This document shows, one piece after another, positions 34,206 to 44,358 of a DNA stretch of 64,000 bases. The notes under the pieces were generated by a model. The model saw only the letters and a program-made list of their open reading frames with translations, made no database searches and was not told where the DNA came from. Source of the stretch: Anaerovibrio lipolyticus LB2005 (GTDB lineage: Bacteria > Bacillota > Negativicutes > Selenomonadales > Selenomonadaceae). The stretch spans positions 62,001 through 126,000 of the forward strand of contig NZ_JHYA01000011.1 of assembly GCF_000621545.1 (NCBI RefSeq), written 5' to 3'. A program made the translations under genes and the position numbers. Numbering within the stretch: position 1 is the first letter of the stretch; the number at the start of each line of letters is the position of its first letter.

Positions 34206-36203
34206 TTGAGTAATGTAGAGAAAAATAGCGTAAATGCTATCCGTATACTGGCTGCTGAAATGATTCAGAAGGCCAAGTCCGGCCATCCTGGACTTCCAAT
34301 GGGTTGTGCACCAATTGCGTACGAATTGTGGGGCAAGCACATGAATCATAATGGGAAGAATCCTAAGTGGGCTAACCGTGACAGATTTATTCTTTCTGGC
34401 GGTCATGGCTCTGCTATGCTGTATTCCCTGCTTCACCTCTTTGGATATGGACTTACCATTGATGATCTGAAGAATTTCCGTCAGCTGGATTCCCTTACTC
34501 CTGGTCATCCTGAATATGCCCATACTGTTGGCGTTGAGGCTACCACTGGTCCTTTGGGAGCAGGTATGGCAATGGCTGTAGGTATGGCAATGGCTGAAAG
34601 ACATCTGGCTGCCGAGTTCAATAAGCCGGGTTATGAAGTAGTGGACCATTATACCTTTGTTTTGGGCGGCGATGGTTGCCTAATGGAAGGCATTTCCTCT
34701 GAGGCCTTCTCTCTTGCAGGTACTCTGGGGCTGAACAAACTGATTGTTATTTATGACAGCAACCGTATTTCCATTGAAGGCAGCACTGATATTGCCTTCA
34801 CTGAGGATGTTATGAAGCGCATGGAAGCCTTCGGTTTCCAGACCATAGATGTGGCTGATGGTACTGACTGTGCCGCTATTGGCGCAGCTATCGAAAAGGC
34901 CAAGGCTGATACTACCAGACCTTCTTTCATTCGTGTTCACACAGAAATCGGTTATGGCTGTCCTGCAAAGCAGGGTACTGCCAGCGCCCATGGGGAGCCT
35001 CTTGGTGAGGATAATCTCCAGGCTGCCAAGGAAAATTTGCAGTGGCCTGAGCAGGAAGCATTCAAGGTTCCTGAAGAGGTTTATGCTGATTATAAGGAGC
35101 TGGCTTCCAGAGGTGAAAAGGCGGAAGCTGAATGGAATAAGCTCTTTGCGGCATATTGTGCCAATTTCCCTGAGGAGGCCAAGCGCTGGGAGGAGTTCCA
35201 TGCACCAGTTGATGCGGAGGCTCTCCTTAATAATAAAGAATTCTGGGCAAGAAATGACAAGCCTACTGCCAGCCGTGCCCTTTCCGGTAATCTTATCAAC
35301 AAGCTGAATGGTATTCTGCCAAACATGTTCGGTGGCAGTGCTGATTTGGCTCCTTCAAATAAGACTGAAATGAAGGGTGAGTCCTTCTTTGCAAAGGATA
35401 ATTATGCCGGAAAGAATATCCATTTCGGTGTTCGCGAGCTGGCTATGAGTGCTATTGCCAATGGTATTACCCTCCATGGTGGTCTGCGCACTTTTGTGGG
35501 TACCTTCTTTGTATTCTCCGACTACTTAAAGCCAATGATTCGTCTGGCTGCTATTATGGGATTGCCTGTTACTTATGTATTGACCCATGACAGTATTGGC
35601 GTAGGCGAGGATGGTCCTACCCATGAGCCAATTGAGCAGCTGGCAATGCTCCGTAGCCTGCCAAACATTAATGTATTCCGTCCGGCAGATGACATGGAAA
35701 CTGCTGCGGCATGGTACAGTGCTATTACCAGCACCAAAACTCCTACGGCATTGGTGCTTACCCGTCAGAATTTGACTCCACTGGCTGGCAGCAGCAAGGA
35801 AGCTCTGAAGGGTGCCTATGTGGTATCCGATTCCTCCAAGGAAGTTCCGGATGGTATTATCATTGCCACCGGCTCCGAGGTCGCTCTTGGTATTGAAGCC
35901 CAGGAAATGCTTAAGGATGAGGGCGTAGACGTCCGCGTTGTGTCCATGCCATGCATGGATATTTTTGAGGAGCAGAGTCAGGATTACAAGGACAAGATTC
36001 TTCCTAAGAATGTCCGTGCCCGTGTAGCTGTAGAGGCTGGCAAGGACTTTGGCTGGGGAAAATATATTGGCCTTGATGGTGCTACCGTGTGCATGACTTC
36101 TTTTGGTGCATCTGCACCTGCTGCACAGCTCTTTGAGAAGTTTGGCTTCAACAAGGAGAATGTAGCTGAAGCAATGCGGAAAGTTATTGCAGGATTAAAG
36201 TAA
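34206..36203 (+). CDS. tkt: Transketolase
   Basis: The 665-residue enzyme transfers two-carbon units in the pentose phosphate pathway using thiamine diphosphate. The N-terminal domain has GHPGLPMG and the cofactor motif GGDGCLMEGISSEA with NRISIEG. The pyrimidine domain has FGVRELAMSAIANG and DSIGVGEDGPTHEPIEQL. A C-terminal domain ends the protein at normal length. The start is TTG at 34206, seven bases after AAGGAGTG. It is 32 bp after ridA. Confidence 0.97.
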   Translation: MSNVEKNSVNAIRILAAEMIQKAKSGHPGLPMGCAPIAYELWGKHMNHNGKNPKWANRDRFILSGGHGSAMLYSLLHLFGYGLTIDDLKNFRQLDSLTPGHPEYAHTVGVEATTGPLGAGMAMAVGMAMAERHLAAEFNKPGYEVVDHYTFVLGGDGCLMEGISSEAFSLAGTLGLNKLIVIYDSNRISIEGSTDIAFTEDVMKRMEAFGFQTIDVADGTDCAAIGAAIEKAKADTTRPSFIRVHTEIGYGCPAKQGTASAHGEPLGEDNLQAAKENLQWPEQEAFKVPEEVYADYKELASRGEKAEAEWNKLFAAYCANFPEEAKRWEEFHAPVDAEALLNNKEFWARNDKPTASRALSGNLINKLNGILPNMFGGSADLAPSNKTEMKGESFFAKDNYAGKNIHFGVRELAMSAIANGITLHGGLRTFVGTFFVFSDYLKPMIRLAAIMGLPVTYVLTHDSIGVGEDGPTHEPIEQLAMLRSLPNINVFRPADDMETAAAWYSAITSTKTPTALVLTRQNLTPLAGSSKEALKGAYVVSDSSKEVPDGIIIATGSEVALGIEAQEMLKDEGVDVRVVSMPCMDIFEEQSQDYKDKILPKNVRARVAVEAGKDFGWGKYIGLDGATVCMTSFGASAPAAQLFEKFGFNKENVAEAMRKVIAGLK

Positions 36204-36219
36204 AATTTTAAATATATTC

Positions 36220-36349
36220 GGGCAGGTAATGGCCGCCTATCGCAAGAACACTTTGCTAAAACGATTTTTTACAATAATTAAATCAGGTATGTAAAAAATA
36301 GTTTCTTAACGCTCTGTGTTCAACTACTATAGGTGACCATAACCTGCCC
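36220..36349 (+). ncRNA. Candidate structured RNA: long rod-like inverted repeat after tkt
   Basis: The whole 130-base segment folds on itself. Nested complementary arms occur in order: GGGCAGGTAATGG (36220-36232) with CCATAACCTGCCC (36337-36349), one mismatch. CCTAT pairs with ATAGG, and GAACAC with GTGTTC. AAACGATTTTTTACA pairs with TGTAAAAAATAGTTT, one mismatch, around a short apical loop. Internal loops separate the helices, giving a 6S-like rod. A T-rich tail follows 36349. The closing stem plus tail could also act as the tkt terminator. I cannot assign an RNA family. Confidence 0.55.
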
Positions 36350-36605
36350 TTGTTTATTTTTGGTATGTTTTCAAAAATGTACTCAAAAAAATACAAAAAA
36401 TTAAAAAAATATTTTAGTAAAGCTGTTTGAAAAAATGTGCAAATCGAGTTGAAAATAAGTAAAAAATGGGTAGGTGTTGGTTAGGTGTTCCAAAAAAAGC
36501 AAATGGTGTGCGTGTTAAAAGGACAAAAGTATATAGTAAATGACATATGTGTAACTTATGACACACCAGACTGCGTGTACAATGAAAAGCTTGAAAAATA
36601 AAGTG
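36350..36605. other. AT-rich gene-free stretch with A-tracts upstream of the str promoter
   Basis: No protein gene is credible here. A-tracts of 5-7 bases occur near 36373, 36385, 36395 and 36403, roughly one helical turn apart, suggesting curved DNA. Two copies of TAGGTGTT (36471-36478, 36482-36489) are 11 bp apart. TGTGT and ACACA (36548-36565) form a small inverted repeat. These could be regulator sites for the ribosomal promoter, but no binding protein can be named. Confidence 0.4.
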
Positions 36606-36634
36606 TTGACATTGGTTTTAGGGGGTGCTAAAAT
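36606..36634 (+). promoter_or_regulatory. Strong promoter of the L7Ae-rpsL-rpsG-fusA-tuf operon
   Basis: TTGACA (36606-36611) and TAAAAT (36629-36634) are separated by 17 bp. Transcription would start near 36641, about 43 bases before the L7Ae-type gene. The -35 box is a perfect consensus and the -10 box has one difference. Confidence 0.85.
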
Positions 36635-36683
36635 ACCTTTGTGCCTAAGGTATGAGGATTTCCAATTTATAGGAGTGAAGCGT

Positions 36684-36941
36684 ATGCAGCTGGATGAATT
36701 GAAGAAGGCAGAGCATGTTACAGGTATCAAACAGGTAACCAAAGCCATCAACAAGGAACAGGTTGCTTGCGTTTTTCTGGGTGCCAACGCAGAGGGCAGG
36801 GTTACAGATCCCTTAAAAATACTCTGTGAGGATAAAGAGATCCCAGTGGAAGCAGCATATACCATGGAGGAGCTTGGCAAGGCCTGCTCGATTGGTGTTA
36901 AGGCTGCTGCAGTGGCGGTTCTCAAACAAGGCCATTGTTAA
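36684..36941 (+). CDS. L7Ae/L30e-family ribosomal protein (YbxF-like)
   Basis: The 85-residue protein has the L7Ae fold signature: HVTGIKQVTKAINKEQVACVFLGANAEGRV and the C-terminal CSIGVKAAAVAV. Members in Bacillota (YbxF, YlxQ) bind kink-turn RNA, and this one is the classic first gene of the str operon. The ATG at 36684 is chosen because AGGAG lies eight bases upstream and the operon promoter at 36606-36634 lies inside any longer reading frame. The YbxF role on the ribosome is established only in part. Confidence 0.9.
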   Translation: MQLDELKKAEHVTGIKQVTKAINKEQVACVFLGANAEGRVTDPLKILCEDKEIPVEAAYTMEELGKACSIGVKAAAVAVLKQGHC

Positions 36942-36950
36942 AAAATTATG

Positions 36951-37023
36951 CTGTCTACAAAGAGATGACCTCATCCGTCAGCCTGTCGGCTGCCGTCTTC
37001 CCCAAGGGGGAAGGCACAGACAG
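36951..37023. repeat. REP-like palindromic element between the L7Ae gene and rpsL
   Basis: The element has an outer stem CTGTCT (36951-36956) with AGACAG (37018-37023). Two inner hairpins lie between: CAGCC-tgt-cGGCTG, and CTTCCCC with GGGGAAG around about 37000. The core ATGACCTCATCCGTCAGCC followed by CTTCCCC/GGGGAAGGC resembles a dispersed intergenic repeat I recall from many gut Bacillota genomes. It is more GC-rich than its surroundings and sits in an otherwise compact ribosomal operon. Confidence 0.6.
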
Positions 37024-37075
37024 TGTGATTTTTAATAAATACTAAATACTCAATTTGAAGGAAGGAGGTGCATGT

Positions 37076-37459
37076 ATGCCTACAATTAATCAGTTAGTTC
37101 GCAAGAGCAGACAGAGCATGCAGGATAAATCTACAGCACCGGCATTAAAGAATTGCCCACAGAAACGTGGCGTTTGCACAAGAGTTTACACTACAACTCC
37201 TAAGAAACCAAACTCCGCATTGCGTAAGGTTGCCCGTGTTCGTTTGACAAATAGCATTGAAGTAACCGCATACATCCCAGGCATTGGCCATAATCTGCAG
37301 GAACATAGCGTTGTTTTGATCAGAGGCGGACGTGTTAAGGACTTACCAGGTGTACGTTATCACATCGTTCGTGGTTCCTTGGATACCGCAGGTGTTCAGG
37401 ATCGTGCTCAGGGTAGATCCAAGTACGGCGCTAAGCGCGCTAAGGCTAAGAAAGCATAA
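37076..37459 (+). CDS. rpsL: Ribosomal protein S12
   Basis: The 127-residue protein is a complete S12 with [31 protein letters not shown] and RSKYGAKR. S12 lies at the decoding centre and is the classic streptomycin target; the lysines at the resistance positions are wild type ([14 protein letters not shown]). AAGGAGGTG precedes the ATG at 37076, so the longer in-frame start at 37055 is rejected. Confidence 0.98.
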   Translation: MPTINQLVRKSRQSMQDKSTAPALKNCPQKRGVCTRVYTTTPKKPNSALRKVARVRLTNSIEVTAYIPGIGHNLQEHSVVLIRGGRVKDLPGVRYHIVRGSLDTAGVQDRAQGRSKYGAKRAKAKKA

Positions 37460-37469
37460 GAGCTGCTAA

Positions 37470-37985
<516 letters not shown>

Positions 37986-38023
37986 TCTTCTATAGTAGTT
38001 AAGTTTTAAGGAGCGATATACAA

Positions 38024-40102
38024 GTGGCAAGAGAGTATAGTCTCGAAAAGACTCGTAATATCGGTATCATGGCTCACATCGATGCCGGTAAGACAACCAC
38101 TACTGAGCGTATCCTCTTCTATACAGGTGTCAACCACAAGATTGGTGAGGTTCATGAAGGCGCTGCCACCATGGACTGGATGGAGCAGGAGCAGGAGCGT
38201 GGTATTACCATTACTTCCGCTGCTACCACTTGCCATTGGAAGGAACATCGTATCAATATCATTGATACCCCAGGCCACGTTGACTTCACTGTAGAGGTAG
38301 AGCGTTCTCTGAGAGTATTGGACGGTGCCGTTGCAGTTCTGACTGCCCGCGGCGGCGTTGAGCCTCAGACTGAGACCGTATGGCGTCAGGCTGAGAAATA
38401 CAGCGTACCACGTATGGCTTATGTAAATAAGATGGATATTACTGGTGCGGATTTCTATAACGTAATCAACATGATGAAGGAGCGTCTCCAGGCTAATGCA
38501 GTTGCAATCCAGCTGCCAATCGGTGCTGAGGATGACTTCCAGGGCATCATTGATCTTGTTAAGATGGAAGCTATCATTTACGAGGATGACCTTGGTAAGG
38601 TAGCTGACGAAGTTGAGATTCCTGCTAATATGAAGGATAAGGCTGAAGAGTATCGTGAGATTCTCATGGAAGCTCTTTCCGACTTCGATGATGAGTTTGC
38701 AATGAAGTATCTTGAGGGTGAGGAGATTTCCGAAGAGGAGATCAAGACTGTAATCCGCAAGGCTACCATTGCTTGTAAGATGTGCCCAGTTACCTGCGGT
38801 ACTTCTTACCGCAACAAGGGTGTTCAGCCTATGCTGGATGCTGTTGTTGACTACATGCCTGCTCCTACTGATATCGCCGCTATCAAGGGCGTTAACCCTG
38901 AGACTGGCGAGGAGGATTCCCGTCCTTCCAGCGATAAGGAGCCATTTGCTGCATTAGCATTCAAGATCATGGCTGACCCATTCGTTGGTAAGCTGGCATT
39001 CTTCAGAGTTTACTCCGGTACCCTTTCCTCCGGCTCTTATGTGTACAACTCCACTAAGGGCAAGAAGGAGCGTATCGGCCGTATCCTCCAGATGCATGCA
39101 AATAACCGTAAGGAACTGGAAATCGTATACAGCGGTGATATCGCTGCTGCAGTAGGCCTCAAGGACACCACCACTGGTGATACCCTCTGCGATGAGAGCG
39201 CACCAATTATTCTGGAGTCCATGGAGTTCCCAGATCCAGTTATTTCCGTAGCAGTTGAGCCTAAGACCAAGAACGACCAGGAGAAGATGGGTATTGCCCT
39301 TCAGAAGCTGGCTGAGGAGGATCCAACCTTCCGCGTTCGTACTGATGAAGAAACTGGTCAGGTTATCATCTCCGGTATGGGTGAGCTTCACCTGGAGATC
39401 ATCGTTGACCGTATGCTCCGTGAGTTCAAGGTTGACTGCGTAGTAGGTAACCCACAGGTTGCTTATAGAGAGACCATCCGTAAGGAAGTTGACTGCGAAG
39501 GTAAGTTCGTTCGTCAGTCCGGTGGTCATGGCCAGTATGGTCACTGCAAACTCCAGCTCATTCCTCAGGAGCCAGGTGCTGGCTTCAGCTTTGAGAACAA
39601 GGTTGTTGGTGGTGCTATTCCTAAGGAATTCATCAACCCAATCGAGGCTGGTATTAAGCAGGCTATGGAAGCCGGCGTTCTCGCTGGTTACCCAGTTGTT
39701 GATGTTAAGGCTATCGTTTATGATGGATCTTACCATGAGGTTGACTCCTCTGAGGCTGCGTTCAAGGTTGCCGGTTCCATGGCATTCAAGAACGGTGCTC
39801 TCAAGGCTGATCCAGTAATTCTCGAGCCTTATGTTAAGGTTGAGGTTATCGTTCCAGAAGAGTACATGGGCGATGTAATCGGTGACCTGAACTCCCGTCG
39901 TGGTCGTATCGATGGCATGGAAGCACGTAATGGTGCCCAGGTTATCAACGGTTTCGTACCACTTTCCGGCATGTTCGGTTATTCCACTGATCTGCGTTCC
40001 AAGACTCAGGGCCGCGGTAACTACTCAATGGAAGTTTCTCACTACGAGGAAGTTCCTAAAAATATCGCAGATGGCATTATTGCCAAGAATAAAGGCGAAT
40101 AA
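38024..40102 (+). CDS. fusA: Elongation factor G
   Basis: The 692-residue GTPase drives ribosomal translocation. The G1 motif is [15 protein letters not shown] near residue 18, followed by the switch region [22 protein letters not shown] and NKMD. Domains II-V follow at normal length. The start is GTG at 38024, with AAGGAG upstream. Codon use is strongly biased (AAG, GGT, GTT), as expected for a highly expressed gene. Confidence 0.98.
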   Translation: MAREYSLEKTRNIGIMAHIDAGKTTTTERILFYTGVNHKIGEVHEGAATMDWMEQEQERGITITSAATTCHWKEHRINIIDTPGHVDFTVEVERSLRVLDGAVAVLTARGGVEPQTETVWRQAEKYSVPRMAYVNKMDITGADFYNVINMMKERLQANAVAIQLPIGAEDDFQGIIDLVKMEAIIYEDDLGKVADEVEIPANMKDKAEEYREILMEALSDFDDEFAMKYLEGEEISEEEIKTVIRKATIACKMCPVTCGTSYRNKGVQPMLDAVVDYMPAPTDIAAIKGVNPETGEEDSRPSSDKEPFAALAFKIMADPFVGKLAFFRVYSGTLSSGSYVYNSTKGKKERIGRILQMHANNRKELEIVYSGDIAAAVGLKDTTTGDTLCDESAPIILESMEFPDPVISVAVEPKTKNDQEKMGIALQKLAEEDPTFRVRTDEETGQVIISGMGELHLEIIVDRMLREFKVDCVVGNPQVAYRETIRKEVDCEGKFVRQSGGHGQYGHCKLQLIPQEPGAGFSFENKVVGGAIPKEFINPIEAGIKQAMEAGVLAGYPVVDVKAIVYDGSYHEVDSSEAAFKVAGSMAFKNGALKADPVILEPYVKVEVIVPEEYMGDVIGDLNSRRGRIDGMEARNGAQVINGFVPLSGMFGYSTDLRSKTQGRGNYSMEVSHYEEVPKNIADGIIAKNKGE

Positions 40103-40122
40103 TAAGGAGGAAATAATCCAAA

Positions 40123-41310
40123 ATGGCAAAGGAAACATTTGAAAGAACAAAACCACATGTTAACATTGGTACTATCGGTCACGTTGACCATGGTAAGACC
40201 ACTCTGACTGCTGCTATCACCAAGGTTCTCTCTGAGAAGGGTATGGCTCAGTTCGAGGATTACGCTAACATCGATAAGGCTCCAGAGGAGAGAGAGCGCG
40301 GTATCACCATCAACACTGCACACGTTGAGTACGAGACTGAAGCTCGTCACTATGCACACGTTGACTGCCCAGGCCATGCTGACTATGTAAAGAACATGAT
40401 CACTGGTGCTGCTCAGATGGATGGTGCTATCCTGGTAGTATCCGCTGCTGATGGTCCTATGCCTCAGACCCGTGAGCACATCCTGCTCGCTCGTCAGGTA
40501 GGTGTACCTGCAATGGTAGTATTCCTCAACAAGGTTGACCAGGTTGACGATCCTGAGCTCCTCGAGCTCGTTGAGATGGAAGTTCGTGAGCTGCTCTCCA
40601 GCTACGAGTTCCCTGGCGATGACATTCCAGTAGTTGCTGGTTCCGCTCTGAAGGCTCTCGAGGGCGACGAAGAGCAGAAGGCTAACATCCTCAAGCTGAT
40701 GGCTGAGGTTGATGCTTACATCCCAACTCCTACCCGTGATACCGATAAGCCTTTCCTGATGCCAGTAGAGGACGTATTCACTATCACTGGTCGTGGTACT
40801 GTAGCAACTGGCCGTGTTGAGCGTGGTGAGCTGAACCTCAACGACACTGTTGAGATCGTAGGTATTGCTGAAGAGACTCGTTCCACTGTTGTAACTGGTA
40901 TCGAGATGTTCCGTAAGCTGCTCCCTAGCGCACAGGCTGGTGATAACATCGGTGCTCTGCTCCGTGGTGTTGACCGTAAGGACATTCAGCGTGGTCAGGT
41001 ACTTGCTAAGCCAGGTTCCATCAACCCACACACCAAGTTCAAGGGTCAGGTTTACGTACTGACCAAGGAAGAGGGCGGCCGTCACACTGCTTTCACTTCC
41101 AACTACCGTCCACAGTTCTACTTCAGAACTACTGACGTTACCGGTGTTGTAACTCTCCCTGAGGATGTACCAATGGTAATGCCTGGCGATAACGTAGAGA
41201 TGTCCGTAGAGCTCATCACTCCAATCGCTATCGAGGCTGGTCTCCGCTTCGCTATCCGCGAGGGTGGCCACACTGTAGGTGCTGGTCGAGTAACTGAGAT
41301 CGACGCTTAA
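40123..41310 (+). CDS. tuf: Elongation factor Tu
   Basis: The 395-residue GTPase brings aminoacyl-tRNA to the ribosome. It shows [38 protein letters not shown] and the C-terminal [11 protein letters not shown]. It follows fusA by 20 bp with AAGGAGG upstream. Very strong codon bias creates a long open frame on the opposite strand, which is not a gene. Confidence 0.98.
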   Translation: MAKETFERTKPHVNIGTIGHVDHGKTTLTAAITKVLSEKGMAQFEDYANIDKAPEERERGITINTAHVEYETEARHYAHVDCPGHADYVKNMITGAAQMDGAILVVSAADGPMPQTREHILLARQVGVPAMVVFLNKVDQVDDPELLELVEMEVRELLSSYEFPGDDIPVVAGSALKALEGDEEQKANILKLMAEVDAYIPTPTRDTDKPFLMPVEDVFTITGRGTVATGRVERGELNLNDTVEIVGIAEETRSTVVTGIEMFRKLLPSAQAGDNIGALLRGVDRKDIQRGQVLAKPGSINPHTKFKGQVYVLTKEEGGRHTAFTSNYRPQFYFRTTDVTGVVTLPEDVPMVMPGDNVEMSVELITPIAIEAGLRFAIREGGHTVGAGRVTEIDA

Positions 41311-41354
41311 TCCTAAGCAGTTAGTCTTAGTAACTAAATAGATTCATCTAAAAT

Positions 41355-41398
41355 CCTTATATAGTAAGGGCGGCCCACGGGTCGCCCTTATAATAAGG
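41355..41398 (+). terminator. Large hairpin after tuf (possible terminator or processing site)
   Basis: An inner stem TAAGGGCG (41365-41372) / CGCCCTTA (41383-41390) is extended outward by CCTTAT/ATAAGG. Only a weak T-rich sequence (GTTTA) follows, so termination may be partial. It separates tuf from the promoter of the S10 operon. Confidence 0.6.
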
Positions 41399-41416
41399 TT
41401 TATGGTACTCTCCATA

Positions 41417-41444
41417 TTGACATTTTCAGTATGGTATATATAAT
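41417..41444 (+). promoter_or_regulatory. Promoter of the S10 operon
   Basis: TTGACA (41417-41422) and TATAAT (41439-41444) are both exact, with a 16-bp spacer. Transcription should begin near 41451, about 130 bases before rpsJ. Confidence 0.85.
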
Positions 41445-41450
41445 AAGAAG

Positions 41451-41578
41451 CGGTGTGCTTCTAAGTACCCCCAATGCGATGACGTGGTAGATGGCTTGCA
41501 ACGCTTCGGGCGTTAGTAAGGGAACTACTACGGAGAAATGTTTGGGCCTGGAGCCCGGACGAGAAGGAGGAAAATAAA
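41451..41578 (+). promoter_or_regulatory. Structured 5' leader of the S10 operon
   Basis: The leader contains GTGGTAG pairing with CTACTAC around an inner AACGC-ttcg-GGCGTT hairpin (about 41482-41533), then GGGC-ctgga-GCCC just before the ribosome binding site. In gamma-proteobacteria, L4 binds the S10 leader and represses the operon. A similar feedback here is inference; the leader architecture fits a ribosomal-protein-binding site. Confidence 0.5.
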
Positions 41579-41890
41579 TTGTCTAAGCAGCAGAAAATCA
41601 GAATTCGTTTGAAGGCTTATGATCACAAGGCATTGGATCAGAGTGCAGTTAAGATTGTTGAAACTGCAAAGAGAACCGGTGCACAGGTATCTGGCCCTAT
41701 TCCGCTCCCAACTGAGAAGCAGGTATACACAATTCTGCGTTCTCCACACGTTAATAAGGATTCCCGCGAGCAGTTCGAAATGAGAACTCACAAGCGTCTT
41801 ATTGATGTTCTGGAGCCAACCCCTAAGACAGTAGATGCGTTAACCCGTCTCGAACTGCCAGCAGGTGTTGATATCGAGCTTAAGTTATAA
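41579..41890 (+). CDS. rpsJ: Ribosomal protein S10
   Basis: The 103-residue protein starts [23 protein letters not shown] and contains [33 protein letters not shown], the S10/NusE signature. It is both a 30S subunit protein and a transcription antitermination factor. The start is TTG, ten bases after AAGGAGG. Confidence 0.98.
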   Translation: MSKQQKIRIRLKAYDHKALDQSAVKIVETAKRTGAQVSGPIPLPTEKQVYTILRSPHVNKDSREQFEMRTHKRLIDVLEPTPKTVDALTRLELPAGVDIELKL

Positions 41891-41905
41891 GAGGAGGTGG
41901 AATAA

Positions 41906-42550
41906 TTGGCTAAAGCAATTTTAGGTAGAAAGCTGGGCATGACTCAGATCTTCACTGAAGAGGGTCAGGTTGTTCCAGTTACAGTTGTTGAGTCTGGCAA
42001 CAATGTAGTTGTACAGAACAAGACTGTTGAAAATGATGGTTATAATGCAGTACAGCTTGGCTTCGGCGTAGTCAAGGAACACAAGGTAAACAAGCCTATG
42101 AAGGGTCATTTCGCAAAGGCTGGTGTTACTCCTGTTAAGTACATCCGCGAGATGCGTTTGACTGATGCTTCTGAATATAACACTGGTGATGTAATCGGTG
42201 TTGACATATTTTCCGCCGGAGAATTAGTTGACGTTACTGGTACTTCCAAGGGTAAGGGTTTTGCCGGTGGTATCAAGCGTCATAATTTTGCTCGTGGACC
42301 AATGGGACATGGTTCCAAGTCTCATCGTGAGCCTGGTTCTACAGGTGCGATGATCAGTGGTCACGGTGGTCGTGTTCTTAAAGGTAAGAAGCTGCCAGGT
42401 CAGATGGGCGGCAACAAGGTTACCGTACAGCGTCTCTCCATTGTTAGAGTTGATGCAGATCGTAACCTGCTCCTTATCAAGGGCGCAATTCCTGGTCCTA
42501 AGAAGGGTCTCGTAATTGTAAAGGCAACCGTTAAACCGGGTAAAAACTAA
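41906..42550 (+). CDS. rplC: Ribosomal protein L3
   Basis: The 214-residue protein is complete, with AKAILGRKLGMTQIF at the start and the GGHGGRVLKGKKLPGQMGG loop that reaches the peptidyl transferase centre. L3 is an early 50S assembly protein. The start is TTG at 41906, after GAGGAGGTGG. Confidence 0.98.
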   Translation: MAKAILGRKLGMTQIFTEEGQVVPVTVVESGNNVVVQNKTVENDGYNAVQLGFGVVKEHKVNKPMKGHFAKAGVTPVKYIREMRLTDASEYNTGDVIGVDIFSAGELVDVTGTSKGKGFAGGIKRHNFARGPMGHGSKSHREPGSTGAMISGHGGRVLKGKKLPGQMGGNKVTVQRLSIVRVDADRNLLLIKGAIPGPKKGLVIVKATVKPGKN

Positions 42551-42572
42551 TTCGGAAGGAGGATAAGTAATA

Positions 42573-43196
42573 ATGCCTACAGTAGCAATTTACGACATCG
42601 CTAACAAGAAGGTTGGCGATCTCGAATTAAATGAAAATATTTTTGGCGTAGAGATGAACGCAGGTCTGGTACATCAGGCTGTAGTTATGCAGCTTGCTTC
42701 CCAGCGTCTTGGTAATCATGCTACCAAGACCCGCAGCATGGTTCGCGGCGGTGGCCGTAAGCCTTGGAAGCAGAAGGGTACTGGCCGTGCTCGCAGTGGT
42801 TCCACCCGTTCCCCAATTTGGGTAGGTGGCGGTACCGTATTCGGTCCATCCCCACGTTCCTACGCATTCAGCATGCCTCGTAAGCAGCGTCGCCTTGCTA
42901 TCATGTGCGCTCTGTCTGACAAGGTTGCTAATGGTGAAATCGTAGTTCTCGACAGCATTAACTTCGACGCTCCTAAGACCAAGGAAGTTGTAAAGATGCT
43001 GGAGAGCTTCAGTGTAGATAACAAGGCTCTCATCGTTACTGCAGACTATGCAGAAAACGTTGACAAGTCTTCCCGTAATATCCCAGGTGTTAAGACCATT
43101 AACACTATCGGCCTGAATGTATTTGACATCCTGAACGCTGACAAGCTGTTCATCACTAAGGATGCCATCGCTCGTATTGAGGAGGTATACGCATAA
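42573..43196 (+). CDS. rplD: Ribosomal protein L4
   Basis: The 207-residue protein carries the conserved exit-tunnel loop [19 protein letters not shown] and the [17 protein letters not shown] segment. L4 is an early assembly protein and in some bacteria a repressor of this operon. The stop shares a base with the rplW start (TAATG). Confidence 0.98.
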   Translation: MPTVAIYDIANKKVGDLELNENIFGVEMNAGLVHQAVVMQLASQRLGNHATKTRSMVRGGGRKPWKQKGTGRARSGSTRSPIWVGGGTVFGPSPRSYAFSMPRKQRRLAIMCALSDKVANGEIVVLDSINFDAPKTKEVVKMLESFSVDNKALIVTADYAENVDKSSRNIPGVKTINTIGLNVFDILNADKLFITKDAIARIEEVYA

Positions 43197-43477
43197 TGGA
43201 AGCACGTGATATTATCATTCGCCCTCTCATTACTGAAAAGAGCACTACTCTCATGGCTGAGGGCAAATATGTATTTGAGGTAGCCAAGGCTGCCAACAAG
43301 ATTGAAATTGCCAAGGCAGTTTCTACTATCTTCAATGTAAAGGTTGCTGGTGTAAACACCGTCAATGTTGAAGGTAAGAAAAAGCGTATGGGTCGCTTCG
43401 TTGGTAAGCGTTCCGATTATAAGAAAGCTATTGTTAAACTTGCAGCTGGCGAAACCATCGAGTTCTTCGAAGCGTAA
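43196..43477 (+). CDS. rplW: Ribosomal protein L23
   Basis: The 93-residue protein starts [17 protein letters not shown] and has the [28 protein letters not shown] segment typical of L23. It lies at the exit of the peptide tunnel and binds trigger factor and SRP. Translation is coupled to rplD by a one-base overlap. Confidence 0.98.
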   Translation: MEARDIIIRPLITEKSTTLMAEGKYVFEVAKAANKIEIAKAVSTIFNVKVAGVNTVNVEGKKKRMGRFVGKRSDYKKAIVKLAAGETIEFFEA

Positions 43478-43502
43478 GATTAGGGAAAAGGAGGTTAATT
43501 AA

Positions 43503-44330
43503 GTGGCAGTAAAGAGTTTTAAACCATATTCTGCAGGCAGAAGATTCATGACTGTAGCATCTTTCGATGAAATCACTACTGATAAGCCTGAGAAGTCCCT
43601 CGTTGAGCGTCTGAAGAAGCACGGTGGTCGTAATCAGCAGGGTAGATTGACCGTTCGTCATCAGGGCGGCGGCCATAAGCGTTTATATCGTATTATCGAC
43701 TTCAAGCGTACTAAGGATGGTATCCCAGCACGCGTTGCAACTATCGAGTACGATCCAAACCGCAGTGCCCGTATTGCACTTTTAAATTATGTAGACGGTG
43801 AGAAGCGTTATATTATCGCTCCTAACGGTCTTAAGGTAGGAGACATGGTTGAGTCTGGTCCTAATGCCGATATCAAGCCAGGTAACTGTCTCCCATTAAA
43901 GAACATTCCAGTAGGTACCGAGGTTCACAATATTGAACTTAAGATTGGTAAGGGTGCTCAGCTGGTTCGTTCCGCTGGTGCTTCTGCACAGCTCATGGCA
44001 ATTGAGGGTGACTATGCAACCCTTCGTATGCCATCCGGTGAAATGCGTAAGGTACATGTTAACTGCCGTGCAACTATCGGTGTAGTTGGCAATGCCGAGC
44101 ATATGAACATCACTATTGGTAAGGCTGGCCGTAACCGCTGGTTGGGTATCCGCCCTGAAAACCGCGGTGTAGCTATGAACCCTAATGACCATCCACATGG
44201 TGGTGGTGAGGGCCGTTCCCCAGTTGGCCGCAAGCATCCTGTTACTAAATGGGGTAAGTGCGCTATGGGTGCTAAGACCCGCCGTAAGAAGGCTTCTGAT
44301 AAGTTAATCGTTAAAGGCCGTACCAAATAA
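43503..44330 (+). CDS. rplB: Ribosomal protein L2
   Basis: The 275-residue protein is full length, with [19 protein letters not shown], the [16 protein letters not shown] loop holding the conserved His, and a basic C terminus. L2 is needed for subunit association and peptidyl transfer. The start is GTG at 43503 after AAGGAGG. Confidence 0.98.
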   Translation: MAVKSFKPYSAGRRFMTVASFDEITTDKPEKSLVERLKKHGGRNQQGRLTVRHQGGGHKRLYRIIDFKRTKDGIPARVATIEYDPNRSARIALLNYVDGEKRYIIAPNGLKVGDMVESGPNADIKPGNCLPLKNIPVGTEVHNIELKIGKGAQLVRSAGASAQLMAIEGDYATLRMPSGEMRKVHVNCRATIGVVGNAEHMNITIGKAGRNRWLGIRPENRGVAMNPNDHPHGGGEGRSPVGRKHPVTKWGKCAMGAKTRRKKASDKLIVKGRTK

Positions 44331-44358
44331 GAGATAATCACCGGAAGGAGGATATAAA

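Noticed and set aside
36558-36683. N-terminal extension of the L7Ae-type gene
   Set aside because: The operon promoter at 36606-36634 lies inside it, and a good ribosome binding site supports the ATG at 36684.
40042-41271. Long open frame (409 codons) on the minus strand opposite tuf
   Set aside because: It is a mirror of the strongly biased tuf codons; the predicted protein has no recognisable motif and no ribosome binding site or promoter was seen.
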